From the NCBI GenBank assembly GCA_910592205.1, contig CAJVPJ010000134.1, positions 1 through 41,525 on the forward strand: 41,525 nucleotides of DNA, written 5' to 3'. A program made the translations under genes and the position numbers. Below, one piece after another: positions 10,378-21,069 of the stretch; the stretch's first letter is position 1, and every line of letters starts with the position of its first letter. The stretch comes from Paraglomus occultum (taxonomy: Eukaryota; Glomeromycota; Glomeromycetes; Paraglomerales; Paraglomeraceae). The notes under the pieces were generated by a model. The model saw nothing but the letters and a program-made list of their open reading frames with translations, was not told the origin of the DNA and searched no databases.

Positions 10378-13300
10378 ATGTCGGTCAACAACATTAATAC
10401 TACGTGTTCTAATGGGAGCAAACAGAGTGCCATTATTAACAAGTCGTGGCTTTGGAAGGATCTTGACAACGGTCACTCGAATTCTATAACAACCAAAAGA
10501 CAAGGTATAGATGTAGTCCAAGAACTGAGATCGAGACAGTACTGGACTTCGTCTTATAGAGGCAGCGTGCTTTTGAATCAATCAAGTCGTTTCGATTTTA
10601 ACAATGCGAACACGTTCGGTAATTTCAAGTCTGAAAATTGTTATGATTATAAACAGTCTTTAATTCCAAGTTCTAAAGCGATAAATTTGTATTGCCTGTC
10701 ATTAGCTCCATCATTGGCAAAAATAAGAAATAAAGATCCGCGTTATGAGTTTTATGACGCGACCCGTACACGATACATTAGTGAGATTGACGCTGTCCGC
10801 GAAGTGTTATTCATGCTATCGACTCGACCGAGCTTTTTATTTCGTCTGGTTAATGAGGAATACAGGGTGTGTAACTATTGATATATCGCGAAAAGTGTTG
10901 GGAGTAATATTATACACCGTTTCCCAAGACTAGAATTAACGTCTTTATGAATTTGAAGATAGGTCGAGATTAATGCGATGCTGATGCACTTGACAGAGTT
11001 GGCATTTAAAGAAATGTTGGAATATTTCTGCAAATATGGCAATATTCTGAGAAAACTCCGAGGCGTTTCAATGCGGTATAAGAAAACTGTTTCGACATTT
11101 TATGATGTTGTCCCATAGAGATTCACTCTTGTATCTCGTGGTTTACCACTCCAGGATCTGCTTAGAGCATTGCTCGCTATACGGCCAGACAGCCCAAGCG
11201 TTTGCTTACTCTGTACTAAAAATGCTGTGGTGTTTTGAAGGAAAATTGGCTACCCTGGAATCAGCTTACCAGAAACCGAAAGACGATGATGTGCAAGTAT
11301 CGCTTTTATGTCTAAAACAGCAGCTCATGAATGACTTTATAGAATTCGAAATCGTCCACGAGATTGTCATTAGTTCCCATCTGTCCGGTAAACTATATAA
11401 GTCATGTTTACAATGTCCGATAATTCGATATTTATTTCTTTATGTGTGATGCTTGCAGATGTTTCTCCATATCACTCAACACTTTTGGAGGACACAAAGG
11501 ATAATTCACGCAACACTCATACTAAGAAGTTAACGAAGCCTTCACTGGTGACTTATTTTCTGCTCAATCGGCTATTCCGGGAAGTTACCCGTCATCAGAT
11601 TTGCGGCAACAAGTCCACACGTGCAATTCTCGAAAGACACCTTGACAACACACTTGCTCCATACGTCCGTATGATTGATGATTGGATATGTAACGGCATA
11701 TTAAACGATCCGGCAGATGAGTTCTTTATAGTAGGGTAAACGTCTCTATATGCATTTGAAGCTCATCGGATTATTTAGTGACAGTCATCTCATGAGCTAT
11801 TTTTTTTTCGGGGCACAAGAAATTCCACTATTGAGAAGATGTCATCCAACTACTGGGCAGAGATGTTTACGGTTCGCACGATAAATATAGTTGAGAATGG
11901 GGTAAATTCGACACAATCGCTGATACCAGAGTTTTTGAGCACGTTTTACGAGAGGATTTTGTTCTCTGGAAAAGGAAGGAATTTGCTGATAACGTTAAAT
12001 TCGAACGAGGTATTTCTATAACACTCGTAACGAGAGCGAATATGTAGTTTGCCCTGAATTTTTTATTTGGTTTTTTGACAGTTTTCTAATCGCAGACTGG
12101 ACCCTTAACTCCGCTGGTGCTCGGACCAAACGTCGTATCTGATTTGACTACATTTAAGCCGTTTAACGAACATTTTGCTGAACAAGTTAAAAGTTACCTT
12201 GAACCGCGTTATCTGCATATTGGGAAATGTATATATAATACATTAGTGGAAAGATGTTCACTCTGGAGACATATTAGGGCATTGTCGGGATTATACTTGT
12301 TACAAGAAGGAGATACAATGCGGAAGTTGTGTGATGTTATGTTTGAGAGGGTGGGTTAAACTTAATGTTCATTCAAGCATGAGTTAAAGAGAATATTGTT
12401 ATTGATTTTTTTTATATTGTAGATTGATAGGAATCAAATGTGGTACGATAGCTACGTCTTCAATGATATGATATCGGGTATATTTGCTGGGGCCAAATGG
12501 TTGGACAGCGATCTTGTCAGTGCTTGGATTGATGATGTGGCGGGAAAGAAACCTGACATTACTACCGTCAAAGTTTTCGAGAAGATCACAATTGAATACC
12601 GAGTGAGTTAGTTGAGTGGTTCACAGCTGTGTGGTGTTGTAGATGGGCTCACTAAATTTAGTATTGGGCTTGTATCTTGAACTATCAACTTATTGATCAT
12701 ACTTATTTTGTGTCATAGGTTCCCTGGCCATTGGATAATATAATACAATCACGTACGCTACAAATATACAAGAAAATATTTACACTTTTGCTACAAATAA
12801 AGAGGGTAAAGTTCCTGATGGAGCGGCTTGCATTTTCTCGTATGGGCGCCGGCGAAGAAAAGACTTCGGCTATGATGATGTTCTATGGGCTCAGGACGAA
12901 ATTGATTTGGTTTTTAAATGTCGTTTGGGACTATTTGATGAGAACGGCGAGTAACTGAGTTATATGATTATGCTTAGGTAAAAGATTGCCAAAAAAACTA
13001 ATAGATATTGTCCGTTATACTGATAGATTCTCTATGCAGAAACACAGAAATTTCACGAAGATCTTACGACGGCTTTCGACATTGATAAAATGATTATGCT
13101 ACATGAAAAATATATACAACGTATACATTCTAGATGTCTTCTGACGCAGGAGGTATGCCTGACTAGTTGAAATAACGTTTATTCGGACGTCTACGTTAAA
13201 CTCACGACACTTTCTCTTCAAATATCGTCTTTTCATGCTACTTGAAAGACATTATCAATTCACAAATCAGTCTTTTCGATCCTTAATCTAACTTTTCAAT

Positions 13301-13653
13301 TTAGCACACTCTATAACCGTTATATGGAAACCAACATTATTCCTTGCGAGTCGCCGTCCGACAATCGTCGTACCACTATAAACCCACACACATTTTCACT
13401 CTACGATTCCGATTCAGATTCCGACTCGGATTCCGATGACTTTATAATCGAAGATGAAGAGAAGGAACTTGCGAACGATGTAGATAATTATGTTCCAAAA
13501 GAAGTTAATCATGAAGAGTTTGTTGAGGGTCTGCAGAGAATAGGAAGGGAATTTGATAGGCATAGAGATTTTATAGCTACCTTGGTGGGCGGAATAGGCA
13601 GAGCTGGTGGGTTTTGGTGGTTTGATGCGCTCTCGCTTGCTTTGAGAGCATAA
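10378..13653 (+). CDS. gamma-tubulin complex component, GCP5-like (Spc97/Spc98 family)
   Basis: Ten exons join in phase: 10378–10866, 10963–11075, 11119–11387, 11459–11735, 11820–12009, 12096–12350, 12423–12602, 12719–12950, 13040–13152, 13351–13653, about 806 residues. The GRIP1-like half starts with SEIDAVREVLFMLSTRPSFLF. It continues through APYVRMIDDWICNGIL and NDPADEFFIVG, the signature linker of GCP proteins, then SNYWAEMFTVR and PEFLSTFYERILFSGKGRNL, an arrangement most like GCP5. The GRIP2 half includes VPWPLDNIIQSRTLQIYKKI and LHEKYIQRIHSRCLLTQE, the helices that contact gamma-tubulin. The product should act in the microtubule-nucleating gamma-tubulin ring complex. The last intron is uncertain: the acceptor at 13304 breaks the frame, while the one ending at 13350 keeps it. 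A (DS)n acidic linker is encoded by near-hexamer repeats at about 13408–13440. GCP4 or GCP6 is the alternative. Confidence 0.85.
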
Positions 13654-14036
13654 AATGAGGCAGCGGTAATGGTTAGATATAAACAGTAAAATGTCGATGA
13701 AATGGTGTGGGATGAAGAGATGCGCATGATGTCAGTATAATACTATTTGATCACCATGTCAAAGACACTAAAACATCAGGAGAGGCAAACACGCGGTTCT
13801 TTCCAAAAGCAAATGTTTTCGTTTACTGAGTATAAGACGGTCGATTTATCGCAGGCTGGCATTATTTTGCGACTGTTCCAGTAGTCTTTTTGAAAAGGGT
13901 GTTTCCAATTATTCTTTTATTCACCGAATAAAACTTACACGCTTTCAATATGTACTCGGTAATCATTTCGAAATCGTTAGTACATCATATGAAATGTATA
14001 AAGTTTATTAGGGCCAAAATACGTCATTTGAAATTC
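13654..14036. other. convergent 3' region between GCP5-like and OSCP genes
   Basis: The two genes end facing each other across 383 bp. An AATAAA-like hexamer lies near 13927 for the plus-strand gene. No other structure is noted. Confidence 0.4.
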
Positions 14037-15004
14037 TTAAATAGCGTCAGTCAGGAGCTTATTTAATCTTGCAATTCGAGAAGCGGCCGACAAATCGACT
14101 GTTTGATCCTCTCCAATCTCAATGATAAATCCGCCCAAGATGTTTGGATCAACCTACAAATAAATAAATAAAAAAGTTCTAATCGACCAAGAACCAAACT
14201 TGGACAATGAAAACTACATATTGTGAATTACCTTGTTGGTTACAATCGGTGTCTGATTTGGTTTAACAAATCGGCTTTTACCAAGTAATGTCTTCAGTTT
14301 GGTCTCGGCTTTTTTATCGAGTTCCTGTGTGTAAGGTTAATAATATTACAAGATCAAATATCAATTTGCAAAACCAAAAAGTCAAAAGTTTTCAGCAACT
14401 TACTGCAGCACTAGTTATGGTAATAGGTACTTCTCCTCGCTCAGCAACCATGATTTGTAGATACTTTTGAATAACCCTCTCTGTCTCCCCAAGTCGACCA
14501 TTCTCGGCTAACAATTCGAAGAAATTGTTTGTCAACTCTGAATATTTTCCTTGTTTGAGCAATTTCTTTACACCTTCTTTTTTGGCTTCGCGCGCTACTG
14601 ATGGATCAGCGAGAAAAGTCTGAATTGTCGAATTTTTGGCAATAACCGATTCGATTTGTTTTAGGTCTCCTTCAACAGTCTTTGTACTCGACTTTTTTGC
14701 TGCAGCACTGTATAGAGCTGTCGCGTAGCGACCGTCTATGCCATGTACAACGAGAGGAACCTAAGAAAAAAGAAATAGACAAATGAAGGTGCATAAGCTT
14801 AAATGCGCAATGTTGGGGACAGGCAACAGAAAACTCGCACCTCTACTGAACTTCCTCCTGCAGTAGCATATCCTCTCGCCAACTGGTCAGTATAAAAATA
14901 GTAAAGTTTAACTTTCATTGATAGTGAACCCTGCTATAAACCTTTCATTATGCATGTACCTTTGGAACGACCGAAGCCAAAGTAAGCCTTGTGAGCGAGG
15001 CCAT
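14037..15004 (-). CDS. ATP5: ATP synthase subunit 5 / OSCP, mitochondrial
   Basis: Five exons on the minus strand (14960–15004, 14841–14882, 14404–14760, 14232–14324, 14037–14153) give 217 residues. The first 20 or so residues (MASLTRLTLASVVPKLARGY) form a mitochondrial presequence that is split by an intron. The mature protein begins VPLVVHGIDGRYATALYSAA, the conserved OSCP opening. The C-terminal domain ends VDPNILGGFIIEIGEDQ, DLSAASRIARLNKLL, the family signature (ATPsynt_OSCP). OSCP joins the F1 head to the peripheral stalk of ATP synthase. Length equals the usual 200–220 residues. All exon phases agree. Confidence 0.95.
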
Positions 15005-15681
15005 AATGAAAATATTTATTTGCGTTTTCTGTTGATGTTCTTTAATTAGTATTAGCGTTAGTGCTACATATTACTATGATCAATCGGATGATCGGCAACA
15101 CATGTCAGAATTTTTATTTGGTGTAATAATAATAAAGTGGGATATTTGTAGTCTATATAGACTACAAATATCCCACTTAGTCGGGACTATAACCATCCCA
15201 ATGGGAAATGTTCAGCTAATTGCTTGACCATAAACCATTGGGACGACACATGAAAAATATGGTTATTTTCGACCGTTCCTTTTAATCTTAATTCGTAACT
15301 CTTGTATGTACTGCCGAACAAAGGTTTGTCCGAAATTTTCGACGTGACATGGGAACTCACACATGCTTAAATCGAGGATGAGAATTCAACAACTTATTAC
15401 ATATGTATTCTGACATCGACAAAGGTTTTAACAAAGTCAGTCAAATATTGATATCATTTACTTTGCTGATTTTATTAAAGAAACTAAAAAGCATAAACTA
15501 TTAACTGTGGATTAGAAAAAACCAATCCAATTTTCTGAGCAGATTAATTAAAAGCGGGACGATGAAATTCCGATAAAGCGGAGTTGTATAGACGCAAATG
15601 TGGAGTATAGCAGTTAAAGACAACTCCGGAAATTAATTGTGACAGCAAGCAAAAATATATTCATTACATGCAGCACGTACA
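15005..15681. other. intergenic spacer with long palindrome
   Basis: Upstream of the OSCP gene and downstream of the hypothetical gene on the same strand, so it should hold the OSCP promoter. Apart from the 44-bp palindrome (listed separately) no coding frame or motif was recognised. Confidence 0.4.
15135..15178. repeat. perfect 44-bp palindrome
   Basis: The sequence AAGTGGGATATTTGTAGTCT reads into its own exact reverse complement with no spacer: 22-base arms meeting at 15156/15157. It could extrude as a cruciform or fold as a long hairpin in RNA. It lies about 130 bp upstream of the OSCP start codon. No target duplication is visible around it. Confidence 0.9.
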
Positions 15682-17833
15682 CTAGAAACGTCCAAACCAA
15701 AAGGGACAGCTTCTTTTAACATTGTGCGTTTTGCTTACCAATTGGCAAAATTTTGGTGTGCTAAGGGTATCACACTTAAATGATGCTTTTGCTAATGGGG
15801 GACAGGGATTGCAAAGTCTTTCATATAAAATTTCGAACGATTGCCGAAATATTTCTCGTATGTGTAGAAGCATTTCCATCTCATCAACAAATGAGAGCAG
15901 CTCTTTTACAGAAGCGGGAATTATCGTTTGACCAACGTGAGCCATTACATATATGTCTTTGATTAAATCCATGACGTAAAAATCAATCGTGTAGTCTACA
16001 AAAGCAATTCCAAGAATAGTTAACTAACCAATTACATCAAACAACAAAAGCGTTATTGTTTGCATTATTGTTTGCCTTACCGATACATTGAAACCCCAAC
16101 ACCTTAACATCTGCTCCTTTGTCAATAGCCGAATCCAAGCAGTCCTTCATAAAGATACCAACGCGGATGAGATCATTACAGTTTTTGAATGTGTTGTTTT
16201 TTTGTGATGGGGGGCTCACTTCACCCACAAATAAAACAGTTTTCGTATGTAACTGGTGAACGACAGAAGTGATAAAATCAGGTTGCTTGGTTCGTCCTTC
16301 AAAAGCTCTGATCTTACTCTCTTCCAGGGCTGTGTTTGGCCATTGAACTATGTGTTCATTTGGACTATCAAAAAACCCTCTCATGATTCGGTCAAAATAA
16401 TTAGTAATGTGCGTCATTTCGCTGTGATCGCTCCTTATTCTTAACATCGGCAATGTTCTTAGAGAATCAAGGATGACGTAACCTGCATTCCCTCGTAATG
16501 CTTTTTCGTGCACAAGCTGATCACATAACCAGTTTGTGGCGTCCTCACACGAATATTTCACTGCCATCTTAATGGCTTTCCTGAAGGTTGATTCACAGTT
16601 CGGATCCAATACAGTTCGTTGCATCGGCAGACATTCTTTATGGATTTCATCCAGTAAAGATGAGCTGAATATATCAATCATCGACTTCGAATGGGAATCC
16701 GGATTGAGTAGCAGAATTGAGGAAATGGCTAATATTTCATGTACATTCGACTCCACGAACAAGCCCCGAGCTCCAGTGAATGGTTTTTATAACTACGGAA
16801 TAATTGAGATACATCAACACCTCCTAAAACGTAATGTCTACTTGCATCTCCGAGTTCAAAGGACATTTCTGGCGGGACATCATTAATTGATGCTATGTCG
16901 TCTTCTTTCTCAAAGAAAGTATTATCAGAATGAGTCAGAAGTTCTCCTGTCGGAGGGCATGGTGATTGTGTACTATACACGTTAGTGTCCACATTCTCAA
17001 ATGGCCCTCGTATGTGTTGAAACTTATGTGTGTCGTCGCATGGAAAATAATCACTTATTTTTGTACTGCGCTTTTTCTTTCTTTGTTCATCGGCACTCTA
17101 AGTTTAAGAAGTGGTTAGTTCTGCTGATTTCAATTTCTATATATAATATGAGAATATATACCTCCTCTTGATTCTCTTTGTCTCTTTTTGACACGTTATC
17201 GCTATATGTCTTACAACTGATACTACCACCAGGGAAGGAGTTTCCTGCACACACTGTGGAATTTCGAATATTTATCGAATATCCAGCAGCTTTGTTTGAA
17301 CAACGATCCTTTTCCCACTTTCTTGCCGAATGGTAGTCAGGACGAGGCCCCTAGCAAAGAATAGTTATGTTTTACTAACGCTCTTAATACGTCTTTCAAT
17401 TTCCCATTTATTTAATCTCACGGTCCAGCAAGTAGCCTTGAACAGCAGATAACCCAGTAAGCCATCTGTGCCCGTGAGTCCAGGATTGGTTCAGCAAGTA
17501 GCCTTGAACAGCAGATAACCCAGTAAGCCATCTGTGCTCCAAACCTGGTTCGTGGCTCAGCAAATAGCCTTGAATGACAAGAACAAAAAGCCCTTGACAC
17601 GCCACCAATTCTCTTTTTTGCACGAGTTATTGTACGTTTTTACTTGCCTCTCGATATCGATCGAGCAGCAGGCTCGCCTTCTTTCGTCTTGCATCTTGCT
17701 GCGACTTGATGAGTTCGAGACTTTTCAGGTATTCATCAATGCTTTTATCGAATTCGAACGGCTCCGTATTACATTCAGCTAAAAAATCCAAAATATTCCA
17801 CTCTGAACTCTTCCGTTCGAAGTATTTGTGCAT
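15682..17833 (-). CDS. hypothetical protein, possible PD-(D/E)XK-like core
   Basis: Best model on the minus strand: exons 17636–17833, 17162–17350, 16821–17097, 16081–16770, 15682–15995, phases consistent, about 555 residues. The N-terminal third is charged and low in order (KKASLLLDRYREA; a basic KKKRS near the start of exon 3 could be a nuclear signal). The C-terminal half is well ordered: SILLLNPDSHSKSMIDIFSS, a helical stretch, then EESKIRAFEGRTKQPDF, SVVHQLHTKTVLFVGEVSPP and DLIRVGIFMKDCLDSAIDKG. The E…QPDF…FVGEV spacing resembles a restriction-endonuclease-like fold, but the usual Lys after the second acid is replaced by Ser (GEVS). From memory it resembles an expanded family of uncharacterised proteins in mycorrhizal fungi; that is unchecked. 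Weak points: the 50-nt intron 16771–16820 and the exon 1 donor. The first exon may extend upstream. Confidence 0.6.
17426..17580. repeat. 66-bp tandem repeat inside intron 1 of the hypothetical gene
   Basis: The block starting CAGCAAGTAGCCTTGAACAG recurs at 17426 and 17492, with about 45 identical bases each, and a third, shorter copy begins at 17558 (CAGCAAATAGCCTTGAA). The period is 66 bp, about 2.3 copies. It falls in the predicted intron between exons 1 and 2, so it does not touch the protein. It also makes two overlapping minus-strand frames of repeated amino acids that I do not treat as genes. Confidence 0.8.
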
Positions 17834-18626
17834 TCCGTAGTTTGGCAAAGTTAGTACGCGTCGCCGACGCGTCGACACTCATTCATTTATAGGAAAAAAC
17901 CCGACAGGTTATATGATCCGGAAACCGGCGAGCGGAAACCAATAATATTGCATACAGTTATTGTCGTCATTGTAGAAAGGGTCACCTTAACATACACCCC
18001 GGGTGTACGAATAGAGCAGCAAGATTTGTTACAGTAACGTGACCGCATGTACGACGTCTTCAGCCAGTCATCAACTTTGAGAACTGAGCTGCATTACATT
18101 TCCCAATAAGGGAGTGTTAATAAAAAAAATTATTATAACGATAATATATATAAGTTCTCTCGAAAGGCTGATACTAATACCTTAGCAATTTGAGCACCAA
18201 CCCCGTTCCCAAGCGGATTGAAAGTATATTTACTATCAAGCGATTAACGAGATCGAATCGTTATACTCTGATTGGTCGAAACCTAAATTTCCGATTATTT
18301 TTCGATTGCAATAAGATTACTTGCTTATCAAAAAGCTGAAAGTTCGTTAGCAAAACACAACTCTATCCGTTATTAACACTTTGATCCCCTTTTAGAACAA
18401 TCACGTTTTCGAGATTTATCAAGTAAATCTCGCAATGATTTATTGAACACTCTTCATGACGTTAGAAATATATTATCTGAAACATAATTAATACTAATAA
18501 AGATGATTTAATGGCATTTCCTCTAATGTTCTGCAATTGGATCTAGAAGTTTCTAAAAAATTTTTTCGCTATCATAAGAAGAATGATCTGCTTGTCCAAA
18601 TCCGGACTGTAGTATGTGATAATAAT
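17834..18626. other. intergenic region upstream of hypothetical gene
   Basis: Probably holds the promoter of the minus-strand gene to its left. A short hairpin (CGAGATTTA, 5-base loop, TAAATCTCG; 18410–18432) is present. No gene is seen. Confidence 0.4.
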
Positions 18627-19251
18627 GTTCTAAACCGATCTGGTCATCAGACCGATCTGAGATCTGATATATTCTCATTGGTCAATCTTGCGATTACCCC
18701 CCCTACTTATGTCACCTAATTGTAACGGGACAGGCCCTACCAGGTTACATAATCTTATTAAATTTATACGTCTATTTATTTTATTACTAGCAGACGCAAA
18801 GCTCTGTAAATGGGAAGCCTCCGTGAGAGATATTTGAGAGCTAGGAACATTTTCAAGTTCTGGAAACTCTGCACTTACACCTTCCATCTCACTTGCTAGG
18901 TACCACCTACTGTTTGTTTGAACGATTACTTTTAGTTTGTACAAAAACAGCTTTCAGTATGAATAAATTATTAAATTATCTGGCAGCTCGTTTAGGATTA
19001 TGAAGGCTGATAAGTATTCGAGGCTGTAATAATGAAAGAACAGAATAATATTAAATTCTTGAAAGTCAAGAATAGATTTGTAAAGTCCACTTTTAGCAAG
19101 AAAAGGCACGGTTTTCAACCATTACTATTACGTAATAGTGTGCCCTTTGAATTAATATAAGGTGACATAAGTAGGGGGGGTAATCGCAAGATTGACCAAT
19201 GAGAATATATCAGATCTCAGATCGGTCTGATGACCAGATCGGTTTAGAACA
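18627..19251. mobile_element. MITE copy A, about 0.62 kb, long terminal inverted repeats
   Basis: The left end GTTCTAAACCGATCTGGTCA and about 90 bases after it reappear in reverse complement at 19161–19250. Between them is AT-rich DNA, a 16-bp palindrome (ACTATTACGTAATAGT) and one minus-strand frame. The element is repeated, flipped, as copy B at 19346–19964. No clear target-site duplication was found next to either end, so the superfamily is left open. Confidence 0.8.
18675..18944 (-). CDS. 89-residue frame carried by MITE copy A (unknown)
   Basis: An ATG-started frame of 89 codons whose translation is identical to the frame in copy B. It begins MYKLKVIVQTNSRWYL, has SQISLTEASHLQSFASASNK in the middle, and ends inside the terminal inverted repeat (GDISRGGNRKIDQ). 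No known domain is recognised. It could be a captured host exon, a remnant of a transposon protein, or chance; identity between copies reflects recent duplication rather than proving selection. Confidence 0.3.
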   Translation of the reverse strand: MYKLKVIVQTNSRWYLASEMEGVSAEFPELENVPSSQISLTEASHLQSFASASNKINRRINLIRLCNLVGPVPLQLGDISRGGNRKIDQ

Positions 19252-19345
19252 GTACCATGCAGCAAAAAGCAGTTTTGTTTTTACTTCAATATCAACTATT
19301 CAATTTCAATTTTAATTGAAGTTAAGGGGACGGATCGTTTATATA
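19252..19345. repeat. spacer between MITE copies, dispersed repeat
   Basis: The roughly 94 bp between the two flipped copies contain 'ttcaatttcaattttaattg' followed by 'gggacggatcgttt'. A close relative lies at about 25040–25100 ('atcaatttcaattaaaatta', 'ggacggtcgttt'). The spacer thus appears to be part of another dispersed repeat. Confidence 0.5.
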
Positions 19346-19964
19346 TGTTCTAAACCGATCTGGTCATCAGACCGATCTGAGATCTGATATATTCTCATTG
19401 GTCAATCTTGTGATTACCCCCCTACTTATGTCACCTGATATTAATTCAAAAAGGCACAATATTACGTAATAGTAATCATTGAAAACCGTGCCTTTTCTTT
19501 GCTAAAAGTGGACTTTACAAATCTATTCTTGAAATTTAATATTATTCTGTCCTTCCATTAGTACAGCCTCGAATACTTATCAGCCTTCATAATCCTAAGC
19601 GAGCTGCCAGATAATTTAATAATTTATTCATACTGAAAGCTGTTTTTGTACAAACTAAAAGTAATCGTTCAAACAAACAGTAGGTGGTACCTAGCAAGTG
19701 AGATGGAAGGTGTAAGTGCAGAGTTTCCAGAACTTGAAAATGTTCCTAGCTCTCAAATATCTCTCACGGAGGCTTCCCATTTACAGAGCTTTGCGTCTGC
19801 TAGTAATAAAATAAATAGACGTATAAATTTAATAAGATTATGTAACCTGGTAGGGCCTGTCCCGTTACAATTAGGTGACATAAGTAGGGGGGGTAATCGC
19901 AAGATTGACCAATGAGAATATATCAGATCTCAGATCGGTCTGATGACCAGATCGGTTTAGAACA
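19346..19964. mobile_element. MITE copy B, inverted relative to copy A
   Basis: This is the near-exact reverse complement of copy A: the outer ends, the internal palindrome, and the 89-codon frame all mirror around 19295. Both its own ends carry the same 90-base inverted repeat (19347–19436 and 19874–19963). Together with copy A it makes an inverted repeat of about 1.34 kb with a spacer of about 94 bp. Confidence 0.8.
19646..19915 (+). CDS. 89-residue frame carried by MITE copy B (unknown)
   Basis: Same translation, residue for residue, as the minus-strand frame in copy A. It starts at an ATG, reads through the unique interior and stops within the right-hand inverted repeat. No domain is recognised. 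Confidence 0.3.
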   Translation: MYKLKVIVQTNSRWYLASEMEGVSAEFPELENVPSSQISLTEASHLQSFASASNKINRRINLIRLCNLVGPVPLQLGDISRGGNRKIDQ

Positions 19965-20926
19965 GATACGTACGGGGGGTGGATATTATTGGAGATTGTC
20001 AAGATTATGTTAGGTTAAGTTTTAGATAATTACGCTTGTATAATGATATGTAATTTATATCCACAGTATCAAAATTACTACCACTTTATAATTCTATAAC
20101 TAGTTTCTTGAAACATGTCATCACGATGTTAATCAATTTCCCACTTCTAAGTATTACTCTTCTCGTCGAAAGTATAAGTGTGGTACAGAATTTTACTAGT
20201 CAAACAGATAAAAAATTGAATTTATTTGCTTACTTGATATTAAATAATTCCGGATTTATACTTTGACGGGGATATATACAATTGTTAATACCTTAAACTT
20301 GCTGATGTCTCTAAATGTTTAGGTTCAACATAATATAATTTTATTGGCGCGATTAAAATTGTTAATTGTATTATCTCAAACAGCAGAGCAATTTTATTAC
20401 ACATATGGAGAGTTGGTGACTTAAAAATTCGATATGTTTTACCAGTAAATTCTGTACCGTATTTGTATCAAACATATGGCGCAATAAAATTATAAAATTG
20501 GCGTAATTTCGCACTTTTTCAACACGAAAACGTTAAGTTATAATTTTTTAAATGTTTGGCGGAGTGGAATGTTACAAAAGAAAATGTAATGGTAGGAATA
20601 AAGTGGATTAATGTATTGTTTATTCGCTATCAAAGATTATGGTTGTATACTATTTTTATTCTCCGGTGTTACAAGTTCGAACTATTCACCATGAAAAGTT
20701 TTTTTGCGGAATTTAATAGTTTACCTAGTCTATGTAGGGGAGAAAAACGAATAATGTAGATAGGCAAAATATTTACGCAAATGGAAAATTTTTCAAATTA
20801 GCAAGTAGAAACAAGTTATCTATAGAAGTTATTCAGAGAGCTAAAAAATAACTTAATGCTGGAATTTGCGCCCCTACCTCTTTGTAGCATCCTTTATTTT
20901 ATTCGTTGCTATACGATATATATGTC
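19965..20926. other. AT-rich spacer, no gene seen
   Basis: A 67-codon frame at 20556–20759 has aromatic/lysine-rich composition typical of A/T-rich noise. No motif recognised. Confidence 0.4.
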
Positions 20927-21069
20927 GTATGTAAATCCCGTCGCCATGTAAATCCCGGATTTACATATGTAAATGCGGTTTTGGGGTCCTTGACGGAATT
21001 TACGTACGACATTCATCTATTTATTTTGGGGTCCTTGACGGGATTTACATGGTGACGGGATTTACATAC
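20927..21069. mobile_element. small MITE, 143 bp
   Basis: The 31-base ends (20927–20957 and 21039–21069) are inverted copies with one mismatch, starting GTATGTAAATCCCGTC. A TA occurs just inside both ends at matching positions, allowing a TA target duplication. Inside, 'ttttggggtccttgacgg' occurs twice as a direct repeat, so the element is itself built of duplicated modules. Confidence 0.7.

Noticed and set aside
16256-16886. Plus-strand frames (62 and 116 codons) opposite the hypothetical gene
   Set aside because: Mirror images of the minus-strand coding exons; the minus frame is longer, phase-consistent and protein-like.
17426-17580. Possible CRISPR-like array
   Set aside because: Two full copies and one partial copy, 66-bp period without distinct spacers, in a eukaryotic intron; a plain tandem repeat.
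17408-17623. Minus-strand frames with repeated amino-acid blocks
   Set aside because: They only translate the 66-bp tandem repeat within an intron.
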